Positions 30,174-38,538 of a stretch of 64,000 nt of DNA are shown one piece after another. Below the pieces are notes generated by a model. The model saw only the letters and a program-made list of their open reading frames with translations, did not search any database and was not told the DNA's origin. The position numbers and the translations under genes are program-made. The stretch covers positions 2,542,001 through 2,606,000 of the forward strand of contig NZ_CP073343.1 in the NCBI RefSeq assembly GCF_024397855.1, in the 5' to 3' direction. The first letter of the stretch is position 1. Every line of letters starts with the position of its first letter. Origin of the DNA: Marinomonas rhizomae. Lineage in GTDB: Bacteria > Pseudomonadota > Gammaproteobacteria > Pseudomonadales > Marinomonadaceae.

Positions 30174-31304
30174 TTAGTACTCAATAACGACATCAGATTG
30201 AGGAATTGTACAGCACGATAAAACATACCCTGCCTCAACGTCGTCATCAGTGATCCCGCCGTTATGTTCCATCTTAGTTTGGCCTTCTTTAACAAGGACT
30301 TTACAAGTACCACAAATCCCCATACCGCAGGCTTTTGGTATCATCAAATCCAGTCTAGCAGCCGCATTGTGCAATGTTTCGCCAGCGCCAATCTGAATAC
30401 TTTTACCACTGTTTGCAAACTCAACTTTTAGCAAATCCGCTTGATTAACAGCATCCGCTTCAGCTTGCGCAACTTCCGCAAGTTCAATGGCATCTTCGAC
30501 CACATCTGCAGGTGTCGCACCAAAAGACTCCTCGTGGTAACGACTCATGTCGAAACCTCTTGATTGAAGAAGACTCTTCACTGCTTTCATGTAGGGCACA
30601 GGACCACAACAAAAAATCTCTCGTTCCATAAAATCAGGGGAGATCATGTCTAATTTTGCGGCATCTAAATAGCCTCGATATCCTTGCCAAGGCAATCCAT
30701 TTTCCATGCGCTCAACAATCAAATACAAACCAAAATTATCTAGGCGAGCAGCCATATGGTCGAGTTCACGAGTATAGATAACATCGCGCGGAGAGCGTGC
30801 ACTGTGTATAAAAGTAACATCTACTTCCGCATTGGTATCAAACCACCAACGCGCCATAGACATCACCGGCGTAATACCAACACCGCCAGATAGCAAAAGC
30901 ACCTTCTCATTAGGGAAGTCGATACAGTTAAATTGACCAACAGGACCATGCACAGCCAATTCGGAACCCATGACCATATTGTCATGCAACCAATTCGACA
31001 CTTGTCCGCCCGGTACACGTTTTACCGTGATAGAAAAGCTGTATGGAACAGAAGGTGAGCTCGAAATCGTGTATGAGCGCATCACTTGCTTGCCTTCAAT
31101 TTCCAGCTCTAAAGTGACAAATTGTCCTGGCTTGAAAAAGAACATCACTGGCTGCTGAGCCATAAAACAGAATGTCTTCACATCCCACGTTTCATGAATC
31201 ACCTTCACACAACGAACATTATGACGTCCATTCACCCATGTCTGAGTATTTACCGGCGCTAAATAATCAGCATTCATCGCATTTACAGAGGAAGAGTTGC
31301 TCAT
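30174..31304 (-). CDS. gbcB: Glycine betaine demethylase reductase component GbcB
   Basis: A 376-residue electron-transfer partner of the Rieske oxygenase GbcA. An FAD domain has the RSYTISSSP motif. An NAD(P)H domain has LLSGGVGITPVMSMARWW. The C-terminal plant-type [2Fe-2S] domain has its cysteines in ACGMGICGTCKVLV and LSCCTIP. It passes electrons from NAD(P)H through flavin and iron-sulfur to GbcA. It is divergent from gbcA across 267 bases, the same arrangement as in Pseudomonas. Confidence 0.92.
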   Translation of the reverse strand: MSNSSSVNAMNADYLAPVNTQTWVNGRHNVRCVKVIHETWDVKTFCFMAQQPVMFFFKPGQFVTLELEIEGKQVMRSYTISSSPSVPYSFSITVKRVPGGQVSNWLHDNMVMGSELAVHGPVGQFNCIDFPNEKVLLLSGGVGITPVMSMARWWFDTNAEVDVTFIHSARSPRDVIYTRELDHMAARLDNFGLYLIVERMENGLPWQGYRGYLDAAKLDMISPDFMEREIFCCGPVPYMKAVKSLLQSRGFDMSRYHEESFGATPADVVEDAIELAEVAQAEADAVNQADLLKVEFANSGKSIQIGAGETLHNAAARLDLMIPKACGMGICGTCKVLVKEGQTKMEHNGGITDDDVEAGYVLSCCTIPQSDVVIEY

Positions 31305-31571
31305 ATTGAAATCTCTTAATTAAATTCAATTGCTTAAAGTTGTGTGACACCATTTCGAGCCATTTTGGATCCTGTTGATCAATGCAAGTTAACTCTGCGC
31401 GACAATAAGTTGCTCATGGCAGTCACACCAGAGGATTCAGGCGATTGCGAGTCGATTTATGTATCAACACCTGTCGCTAATGGTCATTTCCTTCTACATT
31501 GATTAAGCGACTATAGCATCGTAGTCAAAAGACGCATTCCATCACTCTTTTTGTCATTAAGGCCCAGAAAG

Positions 31572-32846
31572 ATGAATCAACACGACCTACTTAATGTACG
31601 CCATGCTTCCTTAGATGAAGCTAAAACAACTATGTCAGATTTGCTAGAAAAACGTCCTAGCAACTATTCACTTGACGCACAGCTTTATAATGACCCACAC
31701 ATGTTCAGAATCGACATGGAAGAGGTCTTTCAGAAAGAGTGGTTATTTGTGGGTATGACCAGTGAAATCCCAAAGAAAGGCGATTATATAACCGTCGAAA
31801 TTGGGCAAAACCCCGTTCTTATCCTGCGTGATGGTGAAGGCAACGTGAACGCCTTTCACAACACCTGTAGACACCGTGGTTCAGTACTTTGTACGGAACA
31901 CAGAGGCAAAGTGGCTAACTTAGTTTGCCCTTATCACCAGTGGACTTACGACCTGAAAGGCAACTTGCTGTTTGCTGGAACGGAAATGAGTAAAGATTTC
32001 GACACCAAGCAACATGGTCTTAAAAAGGCATTTTGCAAAACCGGTGGCGGCTTTATCTATGTTTGCCTAGGAGAAACCGCACCTGATGATGGTTTCGATG
32101 AATACCTAGCAACACTAGACGCCTACATGGAACCGTATGATGTTGAAAACACCAAACTGGCTGTTGAATCCACCATGTACGAACGTGCAAACTGGAAGCT
32201 AGTGCTAGAAAACAACCGTGAGTGTTACCACTGTTCAGGCAGCCACCCAGAGCTGCTTAACACATTGTTAGAATGGGATGACACGGAAGACCCACGCGCA
32301 CCACAAGACTTCCACGACCATTACAACGCTCAAGCAGCGAAATGGGACGCAGAAGGCATTCCGCACAAGAGTAAAAGCTTTGGTGAAGTACAACGTAACC
32401 GAATCGTACGTATGCCTTTGAAGAAAGGCACACAGGTTATGACAATGGATGGCTCTGCCGCTTGTACAAAACCATTAGGACGCATTCAAAACCGCGAACT
32501 AGGCTCAATGCGTATCTTGCATTTGCCGAACTCTTGGAACCACATGCAATCCGACCACTTTATCGTATTCCGTGTATTGCCTGTTTCTGCACAAGAATCT
32601 ATTGTCACTACAAAATGGTTCGTCCACAAAGACGCAGTAGAAGGTGTTGATTACGACACTGAAAAACTTCGCAGAGTTTGGGATGCTACCAACGAGCAAG
32701 ACAAAGTACTTGGCGAGCGCAACCAGCTAGGCATTAACTCTATTGGTTACCAGCCTGGACCTTACTCTGAGACCTTCGAGTTTGGCGTAATTAATTTCTT
32801 AGAATGGTACGCAAATACTGTTCAAAAGAATCTTAAAGCGAAATAA
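31572..32846 (+). CDS. gbcA: Glycine betaine dioxygenase (Rieske) component GbcA
   Basis: A 424-residue ring-hydroxylating-type oxygenase that demethylates glycine betaine to dimethylglycine. The Rieske site is CRHRGSVLC ... CPYHQW (about 92-116). The mononuclear iron site is in ENNRECYHCSGSHPEL (about 206-221). The frame is open from a TTG at 31551, but the ATG at 31572 with AAGG upstream is preferred. It ends at a UUCG-loop terminator. The gbdR and gbcB neighbours fix the assignment. Confidence 0.92.
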   Translation: MNQHDLLNVRHASLDEAKTTMSDLLEKRPSNYSLDAQLYNDPHMFRIDMEEVFQKEWLFVGMTSEIPKKGDYITVEIGQNPVLILRDGEGNVNAFHNTCRHRGSVLCTEHRGKVANLVCPYHQWTYDLKGNLLFAGTEMSKDFDTKQHGLKKAFCKTGGGFIYVCLGETAPDDGFDEYLATLDAYMEPYDVENTKLAVESTMYERANWKLVLENNRECYHCSGSHPELLNTLLEWDDTEDPRAPQDFHDHYNAQAAKWDAEGIPHKSKSFGEVQRNRIVRMPLKKGTQVMTMDGSAACTKPLGRIQNRELGSMRILHLPNSWNHMQSDHFIVFRVLPVSAQESIVTTKWFVHKDAVEGVDYDTEKLRRVWDATNEQDKVLGERNQLGINSIGYQPGPYSETFEFGVINFLEWYANTVQKNLKAK

Positions 32847-32899
32847 CATAGCCTTAAGATTGCTCAGCAACACAAACCAAAAAAACACCAAAAAACACC

Positions 32900-32929
32900 A
32901 AAAGCGAATCTTCGGATTCGCTTTTTTTT
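32900..32929 (+). terminator. Terminator after gbcA
   Basis: An 11-bp stem (AAAAGCGAATC / GATTCGCTTTT) is closed by a TTCG tetraloop and followed by an eight-T run. Confidence 0.95.
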
Positions 32930-33024
32930 GCCCATTAAACACACCATCTATTACCCTGCATCATGAGCAATAAAAAAGGGCTGCAGCTTATGCCACAACC
33001 CTTCCTTAACCATCAAACCGAAAA

Positions 33025-34362
33025 CTACAAAATTCGCTTCAACAACCTATCAGCTCGTGTGCGAATGACTTTTTTCAGTAACCTTTGAATTTTCAAAGGA
33101 TAATCCGCCAAAACCTCCAGCTGCTCAAACGAACTAATTCGCTGAGTATGCCGATGAATGTTGTCAAACTCAGCGGTAAACTTCGCTAACAAATTCTGCT
33201 TTGGATCTTCAATCAACAAACCATTTTCCAAATCAAGCGCCCACGCCCTAGGATTCACATTATTACCAGTTAACAACATGGTACGAGCATCAACCCAAAG
33301 CCCTTTTAAATGAAAGCTATTATTGTCATGCTTCCATAAATGAATCGATAAACCGCCCGACGCAATATGGCTTTCATTAGCACGAGCAAACTTACGCAAA
33401 TTCATCTCATACAAATACGGCAAACCACCAATGGCTTTAAAAGGCTGATCTGGCGCGATGTAAAAATCGTTGGCGGTTTTATCCCCCACAACAACATGCA
33501 CCTTCACACCACGCTTAATAGCGCGTTTAACCTCTCTCAAGACCACTTTAGGAAGGTTAAAATACGGCGTACAAAGAACAATTTCTTGTTTCGCACCAGA
33601 CAATATAGACACGATTTTCTGATTCAATACATTGTGACGTTTACCAACACCCACCATAGGCGTTACCGCCACCTGCTGATCGCTTACCGCCTGTTTCTCG
33701 CCACCATAAAATGACTTACCCAAAGAGATTCTAAACTGTCGAATCACCGGCTTGAGCTCTTTCGTCGAAGGCAAGTTGGTTTCAGCAAGATTATTCACAG
33801 CAGAATGCTGGATCATCTTAATGCAAATAAAATCCACCATACTGTTTGCTAATGCTTGATTCTGAATAACATGGTAACGATCAAACCTATAACGATCTTG
33901 TCGGTGAAGATAGACATTATTAATACTGGCACCGCTGTAAATGACCGTATCGTCAATAACAAACCCTTTTAAATGCAACACACCAAACACTTCACGATTA
34001 CGAACAGGCACACCATAAACAGGAATCGCATGCTCATATTTTTCAGCGAACGCCTGATACATAGCCGCATTACCTTTGGCCTTTTCCGCACCGATCAAAC
34101 CACGCTGAGCACGGTGCCAATCGACACAAATTGCAATATCTAAACTTGGGTTACGCTGTTTGGCTTCATATGCCGCCGTCAAAACTTCCCTGCCCGCTTC
34201 ATCATCTTCAAGATAAAGCGCAACAAGATAGATCCTAGACGTGGCGTTCTGGATCGCTTCTAATAAATATTCTCGAAAACTAAGGGCAGATTGCAGAACA
34301 TGGAATTGGTCAGGTTCAACTGCAAATGTAGGCAGTGAACCGAATAAGTTTCTAATGGGCAT
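33025..34362 (-). CDS. pssA: Phosphatidylserine synthase, PLD-superfamily type
   Basis: A 445-residue CDP-diacylglycerol-serine O-phosphatidyltransferase of the gammaproteobacterial type. It has two HKD-like motifs: HLKGFVIDDTVIYSGASINN (about 130-150) and HLKGLWVDARTMLLTGNN. The length matches E. coli PssA (451). It supplies phosphatidylserine to Psd, encoded at 6.4 kb. It is a single gene. The C-terminus is basic, consistent with membrane surface association. Confidence 0.93.
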   Translation of the reverse strand: MPIRNLFGSLPTFAVEPDQFHVLQSALSFREYLLEAIQNATSRIYLVALYLEDDEAGREVLTAAYEAKQRNPSLDIAICVDWHRAQRGLIGAEKAKGNAAMYQAFAEKYEHAIPVYGVPVRNREVFGVLHLKGFVIDDTVIYSGASINNVYLHRQDRYRFDRYHVIQNQALANSMVDFICIKMIQHSAVNNLAETNLPSTKELKPVIRQFRISLGKSFYGGEKQAVSDQQVAVTPMVGVGKRHNVLNQKIVSILSGAKQEIVLCTPYFNLPKVVLREVKRAIKRGVKVHVVVGDKTANDFYIAPDQPFKAIGGLPYLYEMNLRKFARANESHIASGGLSIHLWKHDNNSFHLKGLWVDARTMLLTGNNVNPRAWALDLENGLLIEDPKQNLLAKFTAEFDNIHRHTQRISSFEQLEVLADYPLKIQRLLKKVIRTRADRLLKRIL

Positions 34363-34492
34363 AATACAGAAGTGCTACCTTATTTTTAACTAACGTCAAA
34401 CTGTAACAAATTCACTGATTTTTTTCTTAAAAATAATCGCTTCAACTCAAAAAGAGCCATAAAAATAGAGCAAATGTCGTATTCAATACCTA

Positions 34493-35446
34493 CTAAAGCC
34501 TAACCTCATCCATATCTGGGTTGTTCTTTAAATACGCCTTCCAAGACAAATCAATCACCTTCACCTCGTCTTCAAGCCAACGCCTGAACTTCATCACTTT
34601 CTGATACTTAAAATGCGGCGCTGGCGCGACAAAATAAAAATCATATTGCGACTTCATATAAATGGGCAGCGGACAAATCAACTGCCCTTTCTCGATCAGC
34701 TCATACACCAAGCCATAACGCATCATAGCCAGCCCCTGACAAGACAACAACGCCTCCACCAAAGAAGTCGAATCCGCCACATGCAAATGCGACCTCATCG
34801 GCATATCGTAAAGGTCCAAAAATCGCTGCATCACAGGCCAAACATGCCGAACGTCTGGCCCAGTATCAGTAATAATCGGAATATTAATCAACTGCTCTTT
34901 AATCGGTTCATCCATATGAATCATCGACGGATGACACACCAATACTAAATGCTCTTGAAATAATAATTGCGACGTTAGCCCTGCGTATTCACCTCGCCCC
35001 AAGCGAATACACAAATCCAAATCACTGTCCGCAAACGTCGACAACTCAATACTCGGACTCAAACGAAGGTTAATCTCCGGCTCCTGCGTTTGAAACCCAC
35101 CCAAACGCGACACCAACCAACGACTCGAAAACGACGGCACCGAACTAATCACCAAAGTATTGGGGTTCGGATCTTCCGTAATACCCTTCACACCCTCTTC
35201 TAATAAAGCAAACGCCTTCTCAACGTAGTCAAACAAATACTGCCCTTCTGACGTCAGCACCACTTGGCGAGTGTGTCGTTCAAACAACTCCACACTTAAC
35301 GCCTGCTCCAAAGTTTTGATCTGCTGACTCACCGCCGCCTGCGTCACAAAAAGCGACTCCGCCGCCGCCTTAAAACTCAACGTCTGTGCTGCATAACGAA
35401 ACGCCTGCAAGGATTTAAGCGGGGGCAAGGCTCGATGAGAAGACAT
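34493..35446 (-). CDS. LysR-family transcriptional regulator (GcvA-like)
   Basis: A 317-residue regulator. The N-terminal winged HTH is LPPLKSLQAFRYAAQTLSFKAAAESL then FVTQAAVSQQIKTLEQALSVELFERHTRQV. An inducer-binding domain follows from residue 90. The ATG at 35444-35446 has GGAG seven bases upstream; an in-frame TTG lies 12 bases earlier. It is divergent from a DUF1127 gene, a pairing seen in many gammaproteobacteria and suggesting that it controls that gene. Confidence 0.92.
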   Translation of the reverse strand: MSSHRALPPLKSLQAFRYAAQTLSFKAAAESLFVTQAAVSQQIKTLEQALSVELFERHTRQVVLTSEGQYLFDYVEKAFALLEEGVKGITEDPNPNTLVISSVPSFSSRWLVSRLGGFQTQEPEINLRLSPSIELSTFADSDLDLCIRLGRGEYAGLTSQLLFQEHLVLVCHPSMIHMDEPIKEQLINIPIITDTGPDVRHVWPVMQRFLDLYDMPMRSHLHVADSTSLVEALLSCQGLAMMRYGLVYELIEKGQLICPLPIYMKSQYDFYFVAPAPHFKYQKVMKFRRWLEDEVKVIDLSWKAYLKNNPDMDEVRL

Positions 35447-35576
35447 TGGTAACTCCAATTATAAGTAAGTTTTTCTTAACTATAGGGCGTATTTTCTCGT
35501 TTGTCACTGTGTAATTAATAACCGATTATTTGAACATAAAGCAAACAAACTAATTAACAGAGAAAAGGATAGCGCC

Positions 35577-35819
35577 ATGAAAAACTGCACATCAGAAGAA
35601 ATGAACAACCTCGAAAACAACCAACTAGACATAACTTCTAACTGCAAAAACGCATTAGCTAAACTAAAAGCAAACACATGGAAACAAGGCCTCGCCAAGA
35701 TAGTCCACAACTGGCGTACTAGAAGCAGACTGAACCATCTAAACGAAGCACAATTGAAAGACATTGGTTTAACGGCTGCGGATGTGGATCAGGAAGTGAG
35801 AAAACCGGTTTGGAAGTGA
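35577..35819 (+). CDS. DUF1127-family small protein
   Basis: 80 residues. The C-terminal half matches the DUF1127 core: KIVHNWRTRSRLNHLNEAQLKDIGLTAADVDQEVRKPVW, seen as WRTRSRL, LNEAQLKDIGL and a DVxxEvrKP tail. DUF1127 proteins are small Arg-rich proteins tied in some bacteria to RNA binding, phosphate or stress adaptation; the role here is unknown. GGA-type site before the ATG. It converges with the terminal integron cassette. Confidence 0.85.
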   Translation: MKNCTSEEMNNLENNQLDITSNCKNALAKLKANTWKQGLAKIVHNWRTRSRLNHLNEAQLKDIGLTAADVDQEVRKPVWK

Positions 35820-35903
35820 ATTTTTTTGGAGGGGAGGAGCAAGGGGGCTTGGTGGAGTGCCCTTGTTGCAGGGTTGTTGTTTCTATAGACAGATTTGGGT
35901 TGT

Positions 35904-35975
35904 ATTTAACGCAAAGCTCACCGGCGGCAATGGAGCGCAGCGATTAATTTTTCCGAGTGCAGCAACTTGTTAGGC
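35904..35975 (-). repeat. attC3 (closes cassette 3, end of array)
   Basis: On the minus strand it opens with GCCTAAC (fits RYYYAAC), directly after the cassette-3 stop, and ends with GTTAAAT (fits GTTRRRY), 72 bp in all. Imperfect inner complementarity (AAGTTGCTGCACTCGG against CCGGTGAGCTTTGCG) gives a folded stem with bulges. No further cassette follows. Confidence 0.8.
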
Positions 35976-35976
35976 C

Positions 35977-36939
35977 TTACTTTGCCCAAGGTGCCATTTT
36001 TATTAAGAAAGACGCGTTATTGAACTTATACTTTCGGGATAATTTGCTAGTTATAAAGAAAACCAATGCCAATGCTTTTTTATAATAATCCACAGCTTCA
36101 TCAACATTATGAACTAATTCGGAGTATCGAAGTTGGATAGCATCTTTGTCACTTGGCAACGATTTTATCATTGATAAGTCAATTTCTGGAATATAGTCCC
36201 TTGCTTTATCCCCGAGCGTGTTCAAATTGTGTCCAAAGTATTTCTTTCCATCGGCCTGCTTTAGATACACTTTTAGCGTTTTTTCTATTGCTAGATGTAA
36301 CTCCCAACACCCAATAGACGCTTGATGATTTTTAAATGAAAGGATATCCGTAATAGCTTTTTCAAAATGACTCCATATTCCCTGTGCCATATGAGTAGTT
36401 TCTGCATCAAGTTCGCTAGCAGACATTATATTTAGGTTTATCGATCGCGTCATAGATACAACTTCATCGAACTCAGAAAGTAGTACCTCTTTTTCATTTG
36501 TGGGTAGCTTATCCAGTATCAATGGAGTTTGAATCATATCGGGTAACGACTCGCTTTCTTGCAGGCAATCTGGAAAAGTAAGCCATGCTGTTTCATTTGG
36601 TACTTCAACTCTACTAGTTGTAGATGGGATTTTTACTAGTACAGGTTGCCCATAGGGATTAACAATTCCCGAATAAATTATATCCTTTGGATTTTTCGCG
36701 AGCTCGCCATATTTCTCCCAATACCAGTCGTTTACCAATGGAATTATTCCCTTAAAAAAAGCTTCACTTTTAAGAAGCTCTTCCTTGCTTCCAAAACTAG
36801 AATCAGTTATTGCAATATCAACAAAAATTGAAGCAGCTCGCATAAACCGATCAAATATAGCTACTTTTGACTCTTGGAGAATTTCATCAATAAGCGGCAT
36901 ATGTTCATCAATAGCATCTTTCAATTCATACTTACTCAT
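35977..36939 (-). CDS. Cassette 3: putative HEPN-domain protein
   Basis: A 320-residue protein, the only ORF of cassette 3. The N-terminal 190 residues match nothing I recognise. The C-terminal part (about 195-300) reads as a HEPN bundle: CWELHLAIEKTLKVYLKQADGKKYFGHNLNTLGDKARDY (seen as ELHLAIEKTLKVYL and GHNLNTL), then LRYSELVHNVDEAVDYYKKA. RYSELVH fits the R-x(4-6)-H motif of HEPN ribonucleases. The ATG at 36937-36939 follows GGGGG. HEPN proteins serve as toxins, abortive-infection factors and RNases; activity here is inferred. It lies in AT-rich cassette DNA. Confidence 0.7.
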   Translation of the reverse strand: MSKYELKDAIDEHMPLIDEILQESKVAIFDRFMRAASIFVDIAITDSSFGSKEELLKSEAFFKGIIPLVNDWYWEKYGELAKNPKDIIYSGIVNPYGQPVLVKIPSTTSRVEVPNETAWLTFPDCLQESESLPDMIQTPLILDKLPTNEKEVLLSEFDEVVSMTRSINLNIMSASELDAETTHMAQGIWSHFEKAITDILSFKNHQASIGCWELHLAIEKTLKVYLKQADGKKYFGHNLNTLGDKARDYIPEIDLSMIKSLPSDKDAIQLRYSELVHNVDEAVDYYKKALALVFFITSKLSRKYKFNNASFLIKMAPWAK

Positions 36940-36954
36940 TAATGCCCCCAATAG

Positions 36955-37056
36955 GCTTAACGCTGTTTTAAGCGGAAAATTACTGTTGGCTAAAGTAAAT
37001 GACGCACGAACAAAAAACCAACTGTAATTTGTCCGATTTGAAAACGCTTGTTAGGT
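36955..37056 (-). repeat. attC2 (between cassettes 2 and 3)
   Basis: 102 bp. On the minus strand it opens with ACCTAAC (perfect RYYYAAC) and ends with GTTAAGC (perfect GTTRRRY). The outer arms AAGCGTTTTCAAATCGGA and TCCGCTTAAAACAGCGTT are complementary with a few unpaired bases, as expected for a single-strand-folded attC. Confidence 0.88.
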
Positions 37057-37061
37057 TTACT

Positions 37062-37349
37062 TTACTTATTGAAGAATTCGATTGCTTCAGTAATTGACTT
37101 TATTTGAACTTGATTGCCCTGAGTAACGGCTTGATGCAATAATCCAGATAGCATTGCATTTCGAGTTGCTTCAGGAATAACACATGGGCTTAAAATTCCT
37201 CTAGATTGAGGATAATCCACCCAATGAACGCCAAGAGATTTATCTCCACCGTTGTTTTCATTTTTATGATCATACCAGCCTAAAATAAGTACTAAGCCAT
37301 CATCAATATGAATTTCTTTATGATTCTTCCAGTATGAAATCATCTTCAT
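37062..37349 (-). CDS. Cassette 2: hypothetical 95-residue protein
   Basis: The only ORF of cassette 2. AGGAG lies eight bases before the ATG. I do not recognise the family. The sequence is soluble, with no signal or membrane helix. It has an N-terminal hydrophobic strand region (DGLVLILGWYDH), a GVHWVDYPQSRG segment and a helical C-terminus (EATRNAMLSGLLHQAVTQ). It may be a small cytoplasmic binding or immunity-like protein, but nothing in the sequence decides that. The stop lies five bases before attC2, typical cassette packing. Confidence 0.8.
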   Translation of the reverse strand: MKMISYWKNHKEIHIDDGLVLILGWYDHKNENNGGDKSLGVHWVDYPQSRGILSPCVIPEATRNAMLSGLLHQAVTQGNQVQIKSITEAIEFFNK

Positions 37350-37368
37350 TTGGCAACTCCTTTTGTAA

Positions 37369-37452
37369 ACCTAACGCCCGCAGCACGCGTGGCTTTGTAG
37401 TGAAGGCGAAGCCGCAACGGAAAAGCCATCGCTGTGACTGCATTTGTTATAA
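37369..37452 (-). repeat. attC1 (between cassettes 1 and 2), VCR-like
   Basis: 84 bp. On the minus strand it begins TTATAACAAATGCAG and ends GCGGGCGTTAGGT, strikingly like Vibrio cholerae repeat ends (TTATAACAAACGCC ... GGGCGTTA). The arms GCAGTCACAGCGATGGCTTT and AAAGCCACGCGTGCTGC pair with several extrahelical bases. Confidence 0.93.
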
Positions 37453-37455
37453 CTT

Positions 37456-38193
37456 TTAGCTGACAATCTTTTTTTGCCTATCGTATTCTGGCTTCAACTC
37501 TATGAAAAGAATATCAACGAGTTTGTATAATTCGCTATTTATCTGCCTGAACTCAGACTTTTTATCAGTCAGAAATCTTTTTAAATGTTCAGTTCTAACA
37601 TATTTGTAAGCTTTAACCTGAGCTTCATCATCTATGTGCTCGAAATTACTCATATAGAAAAGCTCAATTTTCTTCAGGTCTTTATCAAGTAAAGAATGCC
37701 TGTGAATAAGTGTATGCCTGATTTGTTCATGCTCGCTTAAGTACTTGCTAACTGCTTTGATTACCTTAAGTATTTCTGGACGGTGTTGAACCTTGTAGTT
37801 ACTTACAATAACGCCATGATTTACATTCGCTTCATTAATGCACAAATGAAATACAGCATTTACAAGCTGAAGTACACGATCATGTACTGACTTGATACGA
37901 ATTAAATAGTTCTCAATATTGTAAATGAGATGCTCTGCCCTTGTTGTCTCTTTTCTCGAGTAATCAAAGTTAGATAATAATTCAATTGCTAAGTCGAGCT
38001 GCTTACACCAAGAGATAGTGTTGACTAAGTAAAACCCTACTTTCTGGATGTAATATTGAAATTCAGTCAATTCAACATCTTCAGGTATCTCAATAGCTAA
38101 CCTTTCAACGTTAATGTCGGAAAAAGCAAGCTCACCATCCTTAAAAACAGATATTAGGAAATCATTTTCATCTAATTTTGAAAAATTACTCAT
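37456..38193 (-). CDS. Cassette 1: putative HEPN-superfamily protein
   Basis: A 245-residue, all-helical soluble protein in the attI-proximal cassette, so probably the best expressed. The middle (about 85-175) reads like the HEPN of the Cthe_2314 group: a helix with IENYLIRIKSVHDRVLQLVNAVF, then KVIKAVSKYLSEHEQIRHTLIHRHSLLD. RHTLIH fits R-x4-H, the HEPN RNase catalytic motif, including the common polar residue after Arg. The role is inferred as an RNase toxin or defence factor. Family assignment is by motif and helix pattern only and needs a profile search. Confidence 0.65.
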   Translation of the reverse strand: MSNFSKLDENDFLISVFKDGELAFSDINVERLAIEIPEDVELTEFQYYIQKVGFYLVNTISWCKQLDLAIELLSNFDYSRKETTRAEHLIYNIENYLIRIKSVHDRVLQLVNAVFHLCINEANVNHGVIVSNYKVQHRPEILKVIKAVSKYLSEHEQIRHTLIHRHSLLDKDLKKIELFYMSNFEHIDDEAQVKAYKYVRTEHLKRFLTDKKSEFRQINSELYKLVDILFIELKPEYDRQKKIVS

Positions 38194-38204
38194 GACTCTC
38201 CTGA

Positions 38205-38212
38205 GTTATAAC
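38205..38212 (-). other. attI-type core recombination site (attI / cassette 1 junction)
   Basis: GTTATAAC (palindromic) lies immediately ahead of cassette 1 and 327 bp upstream of intI on the opposite strand. It is the same octamer that opens attC1. The inferred crossover is between G and TTATAAC on the minus strand. Confidence 0.75.
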
Positions 38213-38538
38213 ATTTTAATAGTGCGCATGCTCGTTTAGACAATTTCAAAACTGTCCAAAAAACCTTATAAACAATTGAATAATAAAAGTTTTATAAAAC
38301 TATTCACAAAAGTGAAAACTGGAAAAACGAGCATGCGTGTTATTCCTTTTATCCACAGCGCGTTATTTCTGCTCTGTGGATTCTTATTCATTGATACTAA
38401 AAGACTTTCTAACCAGCCACCAGTAAAAACACGCACTTTTTTGATTATTTTTCAGACAAAACAAGCCAGAAATTGGCAATCCAAAAAATAAACTGTATAT
38501 TTGTACAGTTTTTATCAATTATCCACAAGGAATGTGCG
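38213..38538. promoter_or_regulatory. attI / cassette-promoter / intI-promoter region
   Basis: This 326-base stretch has no convincing gene. It holds the attI flank, a 13-bp perfect inverted repeat (CGCATGCTCGTTT at 38225-38237 and its complement at 38325-38337), a smaller imperfect palindrome (GACAATTTC / AAAACTGTC, 38240-38257), an AT-rich tract on the cassette side where a cassette promoter is expected, and the LexA box of intI. I could not fix one clear cassette promoter. Confidence 0.6.
38493..38508 (+). promoter_or_regulatory. LexA-binding site (SOS box) upstream of intI
   Basis: CTGTATATTTGTACAG is an exact CTGT-N8-ACAG match to the gammaproteobacterial LexA box. It ends 30 bases before the integrase ATG, in promoter range. 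SOS control of integron integrases is established in Vibrio and class 1 integrons; here it is predicted from the site. Confidence 0.88.

Noticed and set aside
31305..31571. A defined GbdR binding site between gbcB and gbcA
   Set aside because: The gap must hold the control region, but I could not identify a site with enough match to name it.
35977..38193. Reading the cassette genes as a conventional three-gene operon or a toxin-antitoxin pair
   Set aside because: Each gene is separated by an attC site, so they are independent cassettes; there is no evidence of pairing.
35904..38212. CRISPR-like repeats
   Set aside because: The repeats differ in length and inner sequence and share only short ends, as attC sites do. 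No regular direct-repeat array occurs anywhere in the window.
38276..38491. A 71-codon plus-strand frame between attI and intI
   Set aside because: It starts with TTG, lacks a ribosome site, overlaps the long inverted repeat, and has no recognisable domain; this is a regulatory region.
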